Shown here piece after piece: positions 26,675-34,847 of a stretch of DNA of 64,000 nt. The stretch spans positions 682,001 through 746,000 of the forward strand of contig CAWEGO010000003.1 of assembly GCA_963808725.1 (NCBI GenBank). Direction: 5' to 3'. Positions within the stretch are counted from its first letter, which is position 1. Every line of letters starts with the position of its first letter. The notes beneath the pieces were generated by a model, which saw nothing but the letters and a program-made list of their open reading frames with translations, was not told the origin of the DNA and searched no databases. Position numbers and translations under genes: made by a program. The stretch is from JAHFUA01 sp963808725. GTDB taxonomy: Bacteria; Acidobacteriota; Terriglobia; Terriglobales; Acidobacteriaceae.

Positions 26675-27181
26675 ATGACCCACTCCGCTGTGTCGCGAGC
26701 CCTTTTGCTGCTTTTGCTGCTGGTGGCCCTCGGCCATGCGCAGCAACCACAAGAGCCGCCCGGGGCAGCCGTGAGAAAAGGGGCAGCCACTGGACAAGAG
26801 GCCGCCCCAGCCGGCAGCGATGCGTTGCGGGAGGAGATCGTCGCCCAGGAGCGCGCCGAGCTGGATTCGCTCAAGGCGGGAGATATGGCCGCATTCGCCA
26901 ATTTTCTGGCGGATGACGCCGTCTTCCTCGACGCCGCGGGCGCCGCCGGCAAGGCCGAGGTGGTGAAGAATACCGCCGGTTTTCGGCTGCATGAATACAC
27001 CATGACGGACGTCAGGTTCGTGGCGCTTGCGGCCGATTCCGGTCTGATCGCTTACCGGATGGCAGAAGCAGGAACCAGCCACGGCAAGGAATTCGCCGCT
27101 AAGGTCTACGTCTCCGCCCTTTGGCTCCGGCGAGGCGGCAGATGGCTGTGTGTGTTCAGCCAGGAGACCGCAGCGAAGTAG
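26675..27181 (+). CDS. Exported NTF2-like (DUF4440/SnoaL-type) protein
   Basis: A 168-residue protein with a signal peptide (LLLLLLLVALGHA, to about residue 22). The mature part has the NTF2-like pattern: EEIVAQERAELDSLKAGDMA, then FLADDAVFLDAAG, then a C-terminal sheet ending RRGGRWLCVFSQETA. Members of this fold serve as small-molecule binding pockets or enzymes, and no catalytic assignment is possible here. Start ATG 26675 follows GAGGGAG. The frame also opens at 26618, but that would precede the signal peptide. Confidence 0.8.
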   Translation: MTHSAVSRALLLLLLLVALGHAQQPQEPPGAAVRKGAATGQEAAPAGSDALREEIVAQERAELDSLKAGDMAAFANFLADDAVFLDAAGAAGKAEVVKNTAGFRLHEYTMTDVRFVALAADSGLIAYRMAEAGTSHGKEFAAKVYVSALWLRRGGRWLCVFSQETAAK

Positions 27182-27217
27182 TTTCAGCGCACTTTTCCAC
27201 AAGTTGTCACAGCAACG

Positions 27218-27233
27218 CGTGACGTGGGTCACT
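27218..27233. promoter_or_regulatory. CRP-like palindrome upstream of the porin gene
   Basis: CGTGA-cgtggg-TCACT keeps the GTGA-N6-TCAC core of a CRP site. A -10-like TAAAAT starts at 27255, again 21 bases after the site. The porin coding region begins at 27658, leaving a leader of nearly 400 bases. Confidence 0.6.
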
Positions 27234-27268
27234 GCAAGCAGTTCTGCGCTCGCCTAAAATCCGGCCCT

Positions 27269-27331
27269 TTATTCCAGGAGCAGCCCCGTTAATTCAAGGA
27301 GCAGTCCCCTTGATTGAGGGAGCAGTCTGCC
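27269..27331. repeat. Three 21-bp direct repeats in the porin leader
   Basis: Units starting at 27269, 27290 and 27311 share TNATTCNAGGAGCAGYCCC-like sequence; GGAGCAG recurs exactly every 21 bases (27277, 27298, 27319). They fall just after the predicted transcription start, so they could be protein-binding or RNA-level control sites. The remaining leader (27332-27657) holds no convincing gene; a 69-codon open frame there lacks any protein-like features. Confidence 0.6.
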
Positions 27332-27657
27332 TACAGAAAACCATAATCTTGCGCGCAGGTCATACCAAATCTCGTAGAAACGCGGCCTTTAGCCTGTTAA
27401 CTCCCTGTACCAACGGTATCACTACCAGGACAGGTGGCAACATGGCAAGATCCTCCAAAGTCTTTCCCTTTCATAATTTCGACCGCTGCGAGGTTCAAAA
27501 TCGAAACCGTTGCGCGTGACGGGCAGTAAGACCTGCATGAGCTGGGCGCAGACAGCGGGACGGCATCATTTTTCCTGCACGTGGCACCACCCTCACTTGG
27601 GATTGAGAGAGCAACCGGTCAGGCAAGGCAAAGAAACATTGAAAGGAGTTTCCGGAA

Positions 27658-29601
27658 ATGAAATGGAGCTATCGAAGTAGGTTGAGGCCCCTCTTGGCGG
27701 TGGCATGCATCGCGTGCTGCTGTCCGGTGCTGTTAATCGCTCAGAACCCCGCTACCAACGCGGATAGTAATCAGGCCGTCACCCAACAACTGCAGAAGAT
27801 GCAAGAGCAGCTCGATCAGCAGCAGCGACAGATCCACCAGTTGCAAGGCCAGCTTCTAGACGCCCAGCAGCAACTGAAGTCTGTCAACACCAGCACATCC
27901 TCCGACCCGACTCTGGTCCCGGCCAGCTACCCTGCGGCGTCCCTGCCTGGGGCGGCGGTAGCTTCAGCACCCGAAGGCCCGCCGCCGAAACCGACGGTCA
28001 TTCCGGCGGTAGCTCCCCTGCGGACGCTGCCAGTTGACGCCCCGAAGACGGGTGGTCTCGTGGGGATCAAAATCGGCCCCGTCACCCTTAGGCCTTACGG
28101 TTTCATCAAGGCCACGGCCGCGAAAGACACCAGCAACCCTAACGGCGATGACTTCCCCTTTGTAGGGCTGTTTCTCACCCAAAGTCCAGCCGCCGCTGGC
28201 CACTTCACGACCACCGGCCCGACGCTGGACCCCACGTTCTTTGTCAAGGCCCGCTCCACCCGCTTTGGAATGAACATCGAATGGCCGGATGTCTCGAAGA
28301 AGTTGACGCTGACGGGCCGCATTGAAGGCGACTTCGAAGGCAACTTCAACGAATCCGATAACCGCGACGTTTCGTCCATTCGCAGCAACAATCCCAACCT
28401 GCGTTTGGCCTTCGTGCGCATGGATTACCACGCTAGCGATACAACAAACGTCTACTTCGAAGGTGGACAAGATTGGACACTGTTCGGATCCAGCGCACTC
28501 CCCCCCATACTCGAAACCACCTTCCTGATGGCGTACTACGGCGCCGTTTACGAACGTTCGCCACAACTGCTGGGCGGTATCGTGCAAACGCTGACCCCGA
28601 CTCGCAATCTCAAGCTCTCGGGTACGTTTGGGATCATGATGCCTACCTCCAGTCAAATCGAGAAGCTTACTCAAACGAATCAGGGTCTGGCGGGTTTTGA
28701 GGGCCAAATCGGACAAGCCGAGGTCGAGGGCGCCGACTCAGGCCGTCCCGAGGTGGAAGGCCGAGTGGCCTTGCAATTCCAGCTCGACCAAGCCAAAGGC
28801 GTGGCTCCGGCGCAAATCCTGGTAAGCGGATTCCAGGGCCGGCGTAGATCGGTTGTTCCCAGCACTGCCCCAGCTTCGTATTTGTCGGGGGGAAATGTTT
28901 TTAACCTCGGCCCGGGAGGAGTCGCAGCGGCAGACGCCTACGCGACCGCCTTCCCGAACGGCTTTACCAGCTCCAGCGAAATGTATGGCGGCCAAGTGGC
29001 CGTGCAATTGCCCACCCGCTGGTTTACCTTGGTGGCAAGCGCCTATCGCGGGGGTGACCTGCGATTCTTCTTCGGTGGCCAAGTCAACTCGTATGCTACC
29101 GACCTGACCGGGCTGACCAACCCGGTTTCGTACGTCACTCTGGACGGCGGTCCCTATGTCGCTGCCGGCTCCGCCGTACTCGCCACTAACTCTGCCGGAA
29201 CGGTCGTGGTGGCTCCGCAGAAGCCCATCCGTTCGTTTGGCGGGTTCGTCAGTGCTGGCTTCCCGCTTTCCCGGATATTTAACGCTAGTCCCGAAGGTCA
29301 CAATGCCGGCTGGCAACTCTACCTGACGGCGGGCAAGGACCAGATAGTGGATCGTGACCTCAAGAACCCCAACTACGATCAAACCGTAGCCAACATCTTG
29401 TCCCCATTGCCGCTTTCAATGGGCAAGATGGCTGCGTTTACATTGTTCTACAAGGTCAACCAGTGGGCCTCGTTCGGCTTCGAGCAGTCGATCTACGCCA
29501 CCCGTATTGAGTTCGGTGCTAAAGCCTACTCAATTGCCGGAGTAGCGTCCAACGAGTGGCAGGATCATCGCACCGAGTTTGGCCCAACCTTCACCTTCTA
29601 A
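27658..29601 (+). CDS. Outer-membrane porin-like beta-barrel protein with N-terminal coiled coil
   Basis: A 647-residue exported protein. Signal peptide to about residue 30, then a Gln-rich coiled coil (about 44-80, LQKMQEQLDQQQRQIHQLQ) that could trimerise or bind peptidoglycan, a Pro-rich linker, then from about residue 130 a beta-barrel with alternating hydrophobic strands (TLRPYGFIKATAAKDTS, VSKKLTLTGRIEGDFEGNFN). It ends in Phe (EFGPTFTF), the usual BAM-recognition signal. This resembles DcaP-type porins, but the substrate is unknown. The ATG follows GAAAGGAG. A long leader contains a CRP-like site and 21-bp repeats, so expression is probably regulated. Confidence 0.82.
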   Translation: MKWSYRSRLRPLLAVACIACCCPVLLIAQNPATNADSNQAVTQQLQKMQEQLDQQQRQIHQLQGQLLDAQQQLKSVNTSTSSDPTLVPASYPAASLPGAAVASAPEGPPPKPTVIPAVAPLRTLPVDAPKTGGLVGIKIGPVTLRPYGFIKATAAKDTSNPNGDDFPFVGLFLTQSPAAAGHFTTTGPTLDPTFFVKARSTRFGMNIEWPDVSKKLTLTGRIEGDFEGNFNESDNRDVSSIRSNNPNLRLAFVRMDYHASDTTNVYFEGGQDWTLFGSSALPPILETTFLMAYYGAVYERSPQLLGGIVQTLTPTRNLKLSGTFGIMMPTSSQIEKLTQTNQGLAGFEGQIGQAEVEGADSGRPEVEGRVALQFQLDQAKGVAPAQILVSGFQGRRRSVVPSTAPASYLSGGNVFNLGPGGVAAADAYATAFPNGFTSSSEMYGGQVAVQLPTRWFTLVASAYRGGDLRFFFGGQVNSYATDLTGLTNPVSYVTLDGGPYVAAGSAVLATNSAGTVVVAPQKPIRSFGGFVSAGFPLSRIFNASPEGHNAGWQLYLTAGKDQIVDRDLKNPNYDQTVANILSPLPLSMGKMAAFTLFYKVNQWASFGFEQSIYATRIEFGAKAYSIAGVASNEWQDHRTEFGPTFTF

Positions 29602-29629
29602 CCTTTCAACCCTGTATTGCTCCCGGGCA

Positions 29630-29650
29630 GGGGTGGACAACATCCACCCC
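29630..29650. terminator. Possible terminator hairpin between the porin and DUF202-DUF302 genes
   Basis: Stem GGGGTGGA / TCCACCCC with a 5-base loop, sitting between two convergent genes. There is no T-tract on either strand, so intrinsic termination is only a guess from position and stem strength. Confidence 0.35.
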
Positions 29651-29710
29651 TCCAGGAGTACCGCTGGCCCGCGGGTCCGCCCGCCCGGCCCGAGTCGAAA
29701 CTCCTCGGAG

Positions 29711-30538
29711 CTATTCCCCGGCCTTGGCTGCCAGCGTTTCCGCTACGGCTATATTCTGCAGCAAGTCCTGTGGCAGGCCGTGCCGCTCCTGCAGGTACGC
29801 CGGGCTGTTGTAAGAGACCCAGACTTTTCCCTGGCCGTCTTCCCAGATCAGAATCTTAAGCGGGAGGTCGATAGCGATGCTGGGAGCGGCCAGCATCAGA
29901 GGCGTGCCCGCTTTGGGGCTGCCAAAGATCAGCAGTTTGGTGGGGCGCATTTTCATCCCGACCTTTTCCGCTTCTCCGTTATGGTCCACCAGCGCGAACA
30001 GGGTGACTCCCTTAGCTTGCAAAATCCGCTTGAGCTTCTCGACGGTCTGGTCTACCGAGTGATGGCTGGGCGTGTTGATGATCCCGCTGCCTTGGCTTGG
30101 CGTCATAGATGTTTCCTCACTGTTTCCGGAACCTGACTGCGCAGAACCTCGGACGGAAACCAGGTAGATCGCCATGGCGAGTCCCACCAATGCCAGAAAC
30201 CAGGCGATGGCGACCGCCCTCGTTGAATGACGGGATTGCCCCGGTTGGCCGCGATCCAACTGCCGGACCAATTGGACGTGGCGCCATCCGGCGAACAGAT
30301 TCACCACCACTCCGGTCGCGATGAGCGCGGTTCCGAACCACAGCGACGGCCCGTAAGACTGTGCCGGGCGAGCATGCTGGATGACTTGTAGTTGCTGCAG
30401 AAAGAGCCCGAAGCGCGCCACCACAAATCCGAATCCCATCAACGCCAGACCGGTGCGGATCCATGCCAGAAGCGTCCGCTCAGCAGCCAGGTAGTCACTG
30501 AGGCCGGCGCTCTGCCTAGCTTCTGCTGAGCCATCCAT
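29711..30538 (-). CDS. DUF202-DUF302 fusion membrane protein
   Basis: A 275-residue protein. The N-terminal part (residues about 12-135) matches the DUF202/YidH pattern: LAAERTLLAWIRTGLALMGF followed by three membrane helices. The C-terminal part (about 150-270) matches DUF302, a small soluble domain (VDQTVEKLKRILQAKGVTLF through MRPTKLLIFGSPKAGTPLM). Both domains are usually separate proteins, so this fusion tethers DUF302 to the membrane. DUF302 proteins are often found with stress or metal genes, but here the neighbours are a porin and a thiolase. Molecular function unknown. Confidence 0.82.
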   Translation of the reverse strand: MDGSAEARQSAGLSDYLAAERTLLAWIRTGLALMGFGFVVARFGLFLQQLQVIQHARPAQSYGPSLWFGTALIATGVVVNLFAGWRHVQLVRQLDRGQPGQSRHSTRAVAIAWFLALVGLAMAIYLVSVRGSAQSGSGNSEETSMTPSQGSGIINTPSHHSVDQTVEKLKRILQAKGVTLFALVDHNGEAEKVGMKMRPTKLLIFGSPKAGTPLMLAAPSIAIDLPLKILIWEDGQGKVWVSYNSPAYLQERHGLPQDLLQNIAVAETLAAKAGE

Positions 30539-30560
30539 TCAACGATCCTCCGCGACAGCG

Positions 30561-31775
30561 CTACACCCGCTCCAGAACCGCCGCCATGCCCTGGCCGACG
30601 CCGATGCACATGGTCACCAGCGCGTAGCGACCGTTCAGCCGCTCCAGTTGGCGCAGCGCGGTGAGCGCCAGCCGCGCCCCCGAGGCGCCCAGCGGATGTC
30701 CGATGGCGATGGCCCCGCCATTGGGATTGACCCGGGAATCGTCGTAAGCGATTCCCAGTTGCTTCAGGCAGCCCAGCACCTGCGCGGCAAAGGCCTCGTT
30801 GATCTCGATCAGGTCCATGTCCTCGAGCGAGAGCTTGGCCCGTTCCAGGCATTTCCGGGTTGCCGGCACCGGGCCCAGACCCATGAGCCGCGGCGGGACC
30901 CCCGCCACGGCCGCCGCGACCACGCGCGCCCGGGGCTCGGCGCCAAACTTCTCGCCCACCGGCCGCGATCCCACGATGAGCCCGGCGGCGCCGTCGTTGA
31001 TTCCCGAGGCGCTGCCGGCGGTGGTGACACCGCCTTCGAACAAAGGACGCAATTTGGCCAGAGCTTCCAGCGTGGTCTCCGGCCGCGGGTGCTCGTCTTC
31101 GCTCACCGTGAGCGGCGGGCCTTTCTTGCTGGGGATGGGGACCGGCAGCAGCTCGTCCTGATAAAAGCCGTTGCGCCGGGCGCGCGCGTACCTCTGCTGC
31201 GACTCGCAGGCGAAGGCATCGGACTCGTTGCGGGTGACTCCCACTTCGCGGGCCACGTTGTCGGCGGTCTCGGCCAGGCTGTCGTTGCCGAACCCCGCAA
31301 TGAAGCACGGATTGGCGAACCGCGCTCCCAGGGTAGTGTCGTAGGCCTTCACTTCGCGGCTGTAGGGTGTCTCGGCCTTGGCGATGGCAATGGGAGCGCG
31401 GCTCATGCTTTCCACGCCGCCCGCCAGAAACAGCTCGCCTTCGCCGCAGCGGATGGCGTGAGCCGCCGTAACCACCGCGGCCAGCCCGGAAGAGCACAAG
31501 CGGTTGATGGTCTGGCCCGCGACCTCGACCGGAAGTCCCGCCAGCAGGCCGGCGTGCCGGGCCACGTTGCGGCAGTCCTCGCCCGCCTGGTTCGTGCAGC
31601 CCAGAACCACGTCTTCGTAGGCTTCGGGCGGAAACGGATTTCGCTGCACCAGAGCCCGCAGGACCAGCGCCGCCAGGTCGTCCGGACGCACGGCTGCTAG
31701 CTTGCCGGCATGGCGGCCGATCGGAGTGCGTACCACGTCGTAGATAAAAGCTTGTTGCGGCAAGGTCCCCGTCAA
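30561..31775 (-). CDS. Acetyl-CoA acyltransferase (PcaF/PaaJ-like thiolase)
   Basis: A 404-residue thiolase. Seen: nucleophile Cys94 in NRLCSSGLAAV, the His of NPNGGAIAIGHPLGASGAR and the second Cys in TMCIGVGQGMA. The N-terminal DVVRTPIGRHAGKL and GCTNQAGEDCRNVARHA most resemble beta-ketoadipyl-CoA thiolases. It could serve aromatic-acid catabolism or general beta-oxidation. A CoA-transferase gene lies 3 kb away on the other strand, and the methyltransferase cassette between them looks like a later insertion. Confidence 0.92.
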   Translation of the reverse strand: MTGTLPQQAFIYDVVRTPIGRHAGKLAAVRPDDLAALVLRALVQRNPFPPEAYEDVVLGCTNQAGEDCRNVARHAGLLAGLPVEVAGQTINRLCSSGLAAVVTAAHAIRCGEGELFLAGGVESMSRAPIAIAKAETPYSREVKAYDTTLGARFANPCFIAGFGNDSLAETADNVAREVGVTRNESDAFACESQQRYARARRNGFYQDELLPVPIPSKKGPPLTVSEDEHPRPETTLEALAKLRPLFEGGVTTAGSASGINDGAAGLIVGSRPVGEKFGAEPRARVVAAAVAGVPPRLMGLGPVPATRKCLERAKLSLEDMDLIEINEAFAAQVLGCLKQLGIAYDDSRVNPNGGAIAIGHPLGASGARLALTALRQLERLNGRYALVTMCIGVGQGMAAVLERV

Positions 31776-31800
31776 TTATTGGACAGAATTCGGCAACGAC

Positions 31801-32709
31801 TCAATCCGATCCTACCGCAGACACCTGCGACGTGAAGTTTGTGTAACAGCCGAGCACGGCGAGACCAGAATTTGCGACAACTCTAGATCCATCGAGTTGC
31901 TGCTTAATGCGGGCTGAATATCCTGCCAAATCACGCATCAGCTGCTCGAACAAATAGTAAACCGAGAAGCATAGCCGCAACAGGAATCCCTGCTCGTCAA
32001 TGTCGAGTTCTGTTCCGAAGAGGCCGTCGAAGTCGGACGCTACCGCATCCATCACGAGGTCACGTAGCGGCCAAAAATGTGCCTTGTAAAGGTAATGGTT
32101 ACGGGGTGGTGTAATCGCCTCAAATGATAAATCAAGTAGGCCCTGGCGGAGGCTTATATCCCAGCACTTCGCTTGGGACATGTTCAGCACACGTTGAAAG
32201 GCTTCCCAAAGATGGCGCTGCTCCAGCAGGCTCAGGCGAACGATTACGAACTCTTGAAACTCGGGCAGAGCTAGAGATTGACCGCGTTTCTTCTTCGGCG
32301 ACTCAGGAAACAGATCGATTGCTATCTGGTTACCATTAACCTTAGGCATCGCGACACCCAGCAATGTCATTATGCCTCTCGCTCCCAAATAGGCGGAATG
32401 GTAAGCGTTAAATAGACTCCAACTGTGCATTCCCTGCCGGCCGATCCGTTGTGCAGCCAGACTTGTATGCGCACATTTGTGGAAGAGGAATACAGCCTCC
32501 CAGAGAGCATTGGTTCTGATGCCTTCAACATCCGGAAACCTATCGTGATTCGGCGGCAACGCCAGAGTTCGCAGCGGCGGGAGCATCTCAAGGCCGGGAT
32601 TAGGGGCAGAGCCTACGTCTGGGAACTGCGGAATATTAGCGATCCAAGATTCCCGTATCTGTTCCCAGTCCCTCCTCCCAAAGTTCTGCCATTTCGCTCT
32701 CCAAGACAT
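31801..32709 (-). CDS. Unknown protein of the methyltransferase-DGQHR cassette, possibly HEPN-like
   Basis: A 302-residue protein I do not recognise. It is mostly helical. Residues about 95-120 (SWSLFNAYHSAYLGARGIMT) resemble the helix seen in many HEPN domains, and a later RNHYLYKAH segment could supply the polar R...H residues of such RNases. This is only a pattern-level suggestion. The ATG at 32709 starts four bases after the DGQHR stop, so the two are surely coupled; the open frame to 32787 would overlap it. As third gene after a methyltransferase it is the natural candidate for the effector or restriction component. GC content is visibly lower than in the flanking thiolase. Confidence 0.75.
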   Translation of the reverse strand: MSWRAKWQNFGRRDWEQIRESWIANIPQFPDVGSAPNPGLEMLPPLRTLALPPNHDRFPDVEGIRTNALWEAVFLFHKCAHTSLAAQRIGRQGMHSWSLFNAYHSAYLGARGIMTLLGVAMPKVNGNQIAIDLFPESPKKKRGQSLALPEFQEFVIVRLSLLEQRHLWEAFQRVLNMSQAKCWDISLRQGLLDLSFEAITPPRNHYLYKAHFWPLRDLVMDAVASDFDGLFGTELDIDEQGFLLRLCFSVYYLFEQLMRDLAGYSARIKQQLDGSRVVANSGLAVLGCYTNFTSQVSAVGSD

Positions 32710-32713
32710 TAAT

Positions 32714-33781
32714 TCACACCCGCAGCGATCCGCCATCTGTCGCATTGAAAGCCAGCAGAAGTTCGGTCTTAACATCTTCCCCAGCATTTATTTCGGCTTG
32801 GTTGCCTGTACCATATTGCGCCCACGTAGAAAAGTCGAATGATTCAATACGCTTGAAAACCGCAACGACGTCCTTCACGCCGAATCCAGCCTGATTCTTC
32901 AACGCTAAGTTGAAGAATGTGGGAAAGGCATTCCAGAGAGCGCCAAATCCGACGGTCTTGAAAAAAATGCTGTCTCTCTTGTCGAACTCTTTCGGAAAGA
33001 CCTCGCGCAGCCCCTTGTAATAGTTTGAGACCACGGCAGTCTGCTCTCGTTCCGTGTAAACATGCAGCATCCCCTTATCAGGAACAACGAGGGGAGAAAT
33101 TTTTCTAACGAAGTTCGTCAGCGATATTTGGCCCGCTTTCGGACTGACGGTAACTACGATCCGCTCGAAAAACGGAGACTCTTCGTCTCGACGCAATTCA
33201 GTCCCTATATCTGTCGCGCGCTCTCTTGCAGAGTCCGCCGGTTTCTTGAATGGAAGTACCTTAAGTAAGTCGAGGTACAGGGACGTAGGGACGTTCTTTC
33301 CTTCCCGATTTATGGTCACGAACTGTTCAACTTGGCGGTTCTCCGCCAACCCGACGAATGCCACGACAGGAACCTCTATATCGAGTCCTTCTCTAGCCGC
33401 CGTTTCTGCGCCAGCTAATCTGTGCTGACCGTCAATGACCCAACCAACATCGGTTCCTTTGGGTAGGGTCAGTTTTCCCGCTTTGCTGTCGAATGACGCA
33501 TTGTCGAGGCAGACGATTATCGCCCCTGGGATTGCCCGTTTCGCTTTTATGTAGTTGGCGATTGACCGGACGCGGGAAACAGAAAGGGCACGCTGGTACC
33601 CCTCGTCCTTGTCTTCGACCCGCCGGTTAATCGACAAGGCCTGGAACATTGTAGAAGCGCTTGCCTTGAACAGGTAGAGAGTATTGGTGCTTTGGACAAC
33701 CTTGAACGCAGCAAAAGTAAGAGGTTGCTTCACTCCTCCCGAATGCTTCGTCGTTATCCTGCTCTGGCTAGCCGGAGTCAT
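32714..33781 (-). CDS. DGQHR-domain protein (DndB-like)
   Basis: A 355-residue member of the DGQHR family, with the signature D117-G-Q-H-R121 in WVIDGQHRLAGAE. DndB, the family's best-known member, regulates or couples to DNA phosphorothioation, and other members accompany phage and defence loci. The N-terminal half resembles ParB/DndB-like NTP-dependent proteins in containing this motif after a helical region (ALSVSRVRSIANYIKAKRA). ATG 33781 overlaps the methyltransferase stop (ATGA); the frame is open to 33796 but the overlap start is preferred. Its function beside a base methyltransferase rather than Dnd genes is not established. Confidence 0.88.
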   Translation of the reverse strand: MTPASQSRITTKHSGGVKQPLTFAAFKVVQSTNTLYLFKASASTMFQALSINRRVEDKDEGYQRALSVSRVRSIANYIKAKRAIPGAIIVCLDNASFDSKAGKLTLPKGTDVGWVIDGQHRLAGAETAAREGLDIEVPVVAFVGLAENRQVEQFVTINREGKNVPTSLYLDLLKVLPFKKPADSARERATDIGTELRRDEESPFFERIVVTVSPKAGQISLTNFVRKISPLVVPDKGMLHVYTEREQTAVVSNYYKGLREVFPKEFDKRDSIFFKTVGFGALWNAFPTFFNLALKNQAGFGVKDVVAVFKRIESFDFSTWAQYGTGNQAEINAGEDVKTELLLAFNATDGGSLRV

Positions 33782-34707
33782 TGGAAGACCTCCCAAAAAT
33801 GTTCCGGGCGACGGGCGACTGCCTCACGCGAAGTGGGAGCGTAAATGGGGCGGTCTGCTGGTCTGAATGAAACCGTCCCCGCATAAGCCTCCAACAGCCT
33901 AGCATGGGCCAGCTTCGCGTATTTCTGGCTCTTTTCCACGCCCAAGAAGCGCCTCCCATTGACGATCGCCGCAACTCCGCTCGAAGCGGATCCCATGTAG
34001 GGGTCAAAAACAATTCCGTCCGTTGGACAGAAGGAGCGCACGCAACGCTCTGCCAAGCCCACAGGGAATTGGCACGGATGGTCCATCTTCTCGATGTGAT
34101 TGGCCTTCACGTTCGGTATTTCCCACACGTCACCTGGATTCTTCCCCTTCGGATTGCCGCTTAACTCCCCCTTCTTCGGCCCCTTGTAATGCCGTTTGCC
34201 CGGATATTTCTGAGCGACGCGCACCGCGTCGAGATCGAAATGATAACCGGTGCCCTTGGTAAACCAAAGGATCATTTCGTGTCTCCCGCTGAAGCGAACT
34301 GTACTGTGCAGGCCGTGTCCAAACGACCAAATTACTCGGTTCCGAAGCCTGATCCCTTTCATCTTCGTCATAATCGTATACACGAAGTAGTCCAGGGGAT
34401 ATGCGGTTTGATTGGCTATGTGATAGCCGACCTGCCAGCAAATACTGCCGCCATCGCGAGTGATGCGGACTATTTCAGGCAACACGATCTCGTGGGCGGC
34501 GATGAAGTCATCAACCGACTTTGATGTCTCGTATTCCTTACCCATACAATACGGCGGAGAAGTGATCGTGAGATCAATCGACTTATCTGGCATGTGCCGG
34601 ATGATCTCCATGCAGTCGCCAATGAAGAGGACCGTGCGTGCGCCGTGTTCGAGCGAACGAATCGCAGGAAGCGCTGACGTGTGGGCTTGGATGTTCATCA
34701 CCTTCAA
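33778..34707 (-). CDS. Site-specific DNA methyltransferase (N4-cytosine or N6-adenine, beta class)
   Basis: A 309-residue amino-methyltransferase. The catalytic motif TSPPY (S50-P-P-Y53, LTITSPPYCMGKEYE) precedes the AdoMet-binding motif FDPYMGSASSG (near residue 246), which is the beta-class order. SPPY is more typical of N4-cytosine than N6-adenine enzymes. Met1 at 34707 or Met4 at 34698 is the start. It heads a three-gene minus-strand unit whose partners are a DGQHR protein and an unknown protein; no classical restriction enzyme is adjacent. Lower GC than the neighbours suggests transfer. Confidence 0.92.
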   Translation of the reverse strand: MKVMNIQAHTSALPAIRSLEHGARTVLFIGDCMEIIRHMPDKSIDLTITSPPYCMGKEYETSKSVDDFIAAHEIVLPEIVRITRDGGSICWQVGYHIANQTAYPLDYFVYTIMTKMKGIRLRNRVIWSFGHGLHSTVRFSGRHEMILWFTKGTGYHFDLDAVRVAQKYPGKRHYKGPKKGELSGNPKGKNPGDVWEIPNVKANHIEKMDHPCQFPVGLAERCVRSFCPTDGIVFDPYMGSASSGVAAIVNGRRFLGVEKSQKYAKLAHARLLEAYAGTVSFRPADRPIYAPTSREAVARRPEHFWEVFQ

Positions 34708-34847
34708 AGCATACAGAGCTTGTTATCCTGAGATCCAGCGAAAAATGAGGAGACCCTTAACAGGTGGAGTTGTCAAGTATATTCCTCCCCAAGGTCGGCA
34801 GCAACGCCGGACGCTACTACACGAGTTTGCTGCCGTCAACGTCGGAA

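Noticed and set aside
27310..27519. 69-codon frame in the porin leader
   Set aside because: No family resemblance, no ribosome site, overlaps the 21-bp repeats; composition looks non-coding.
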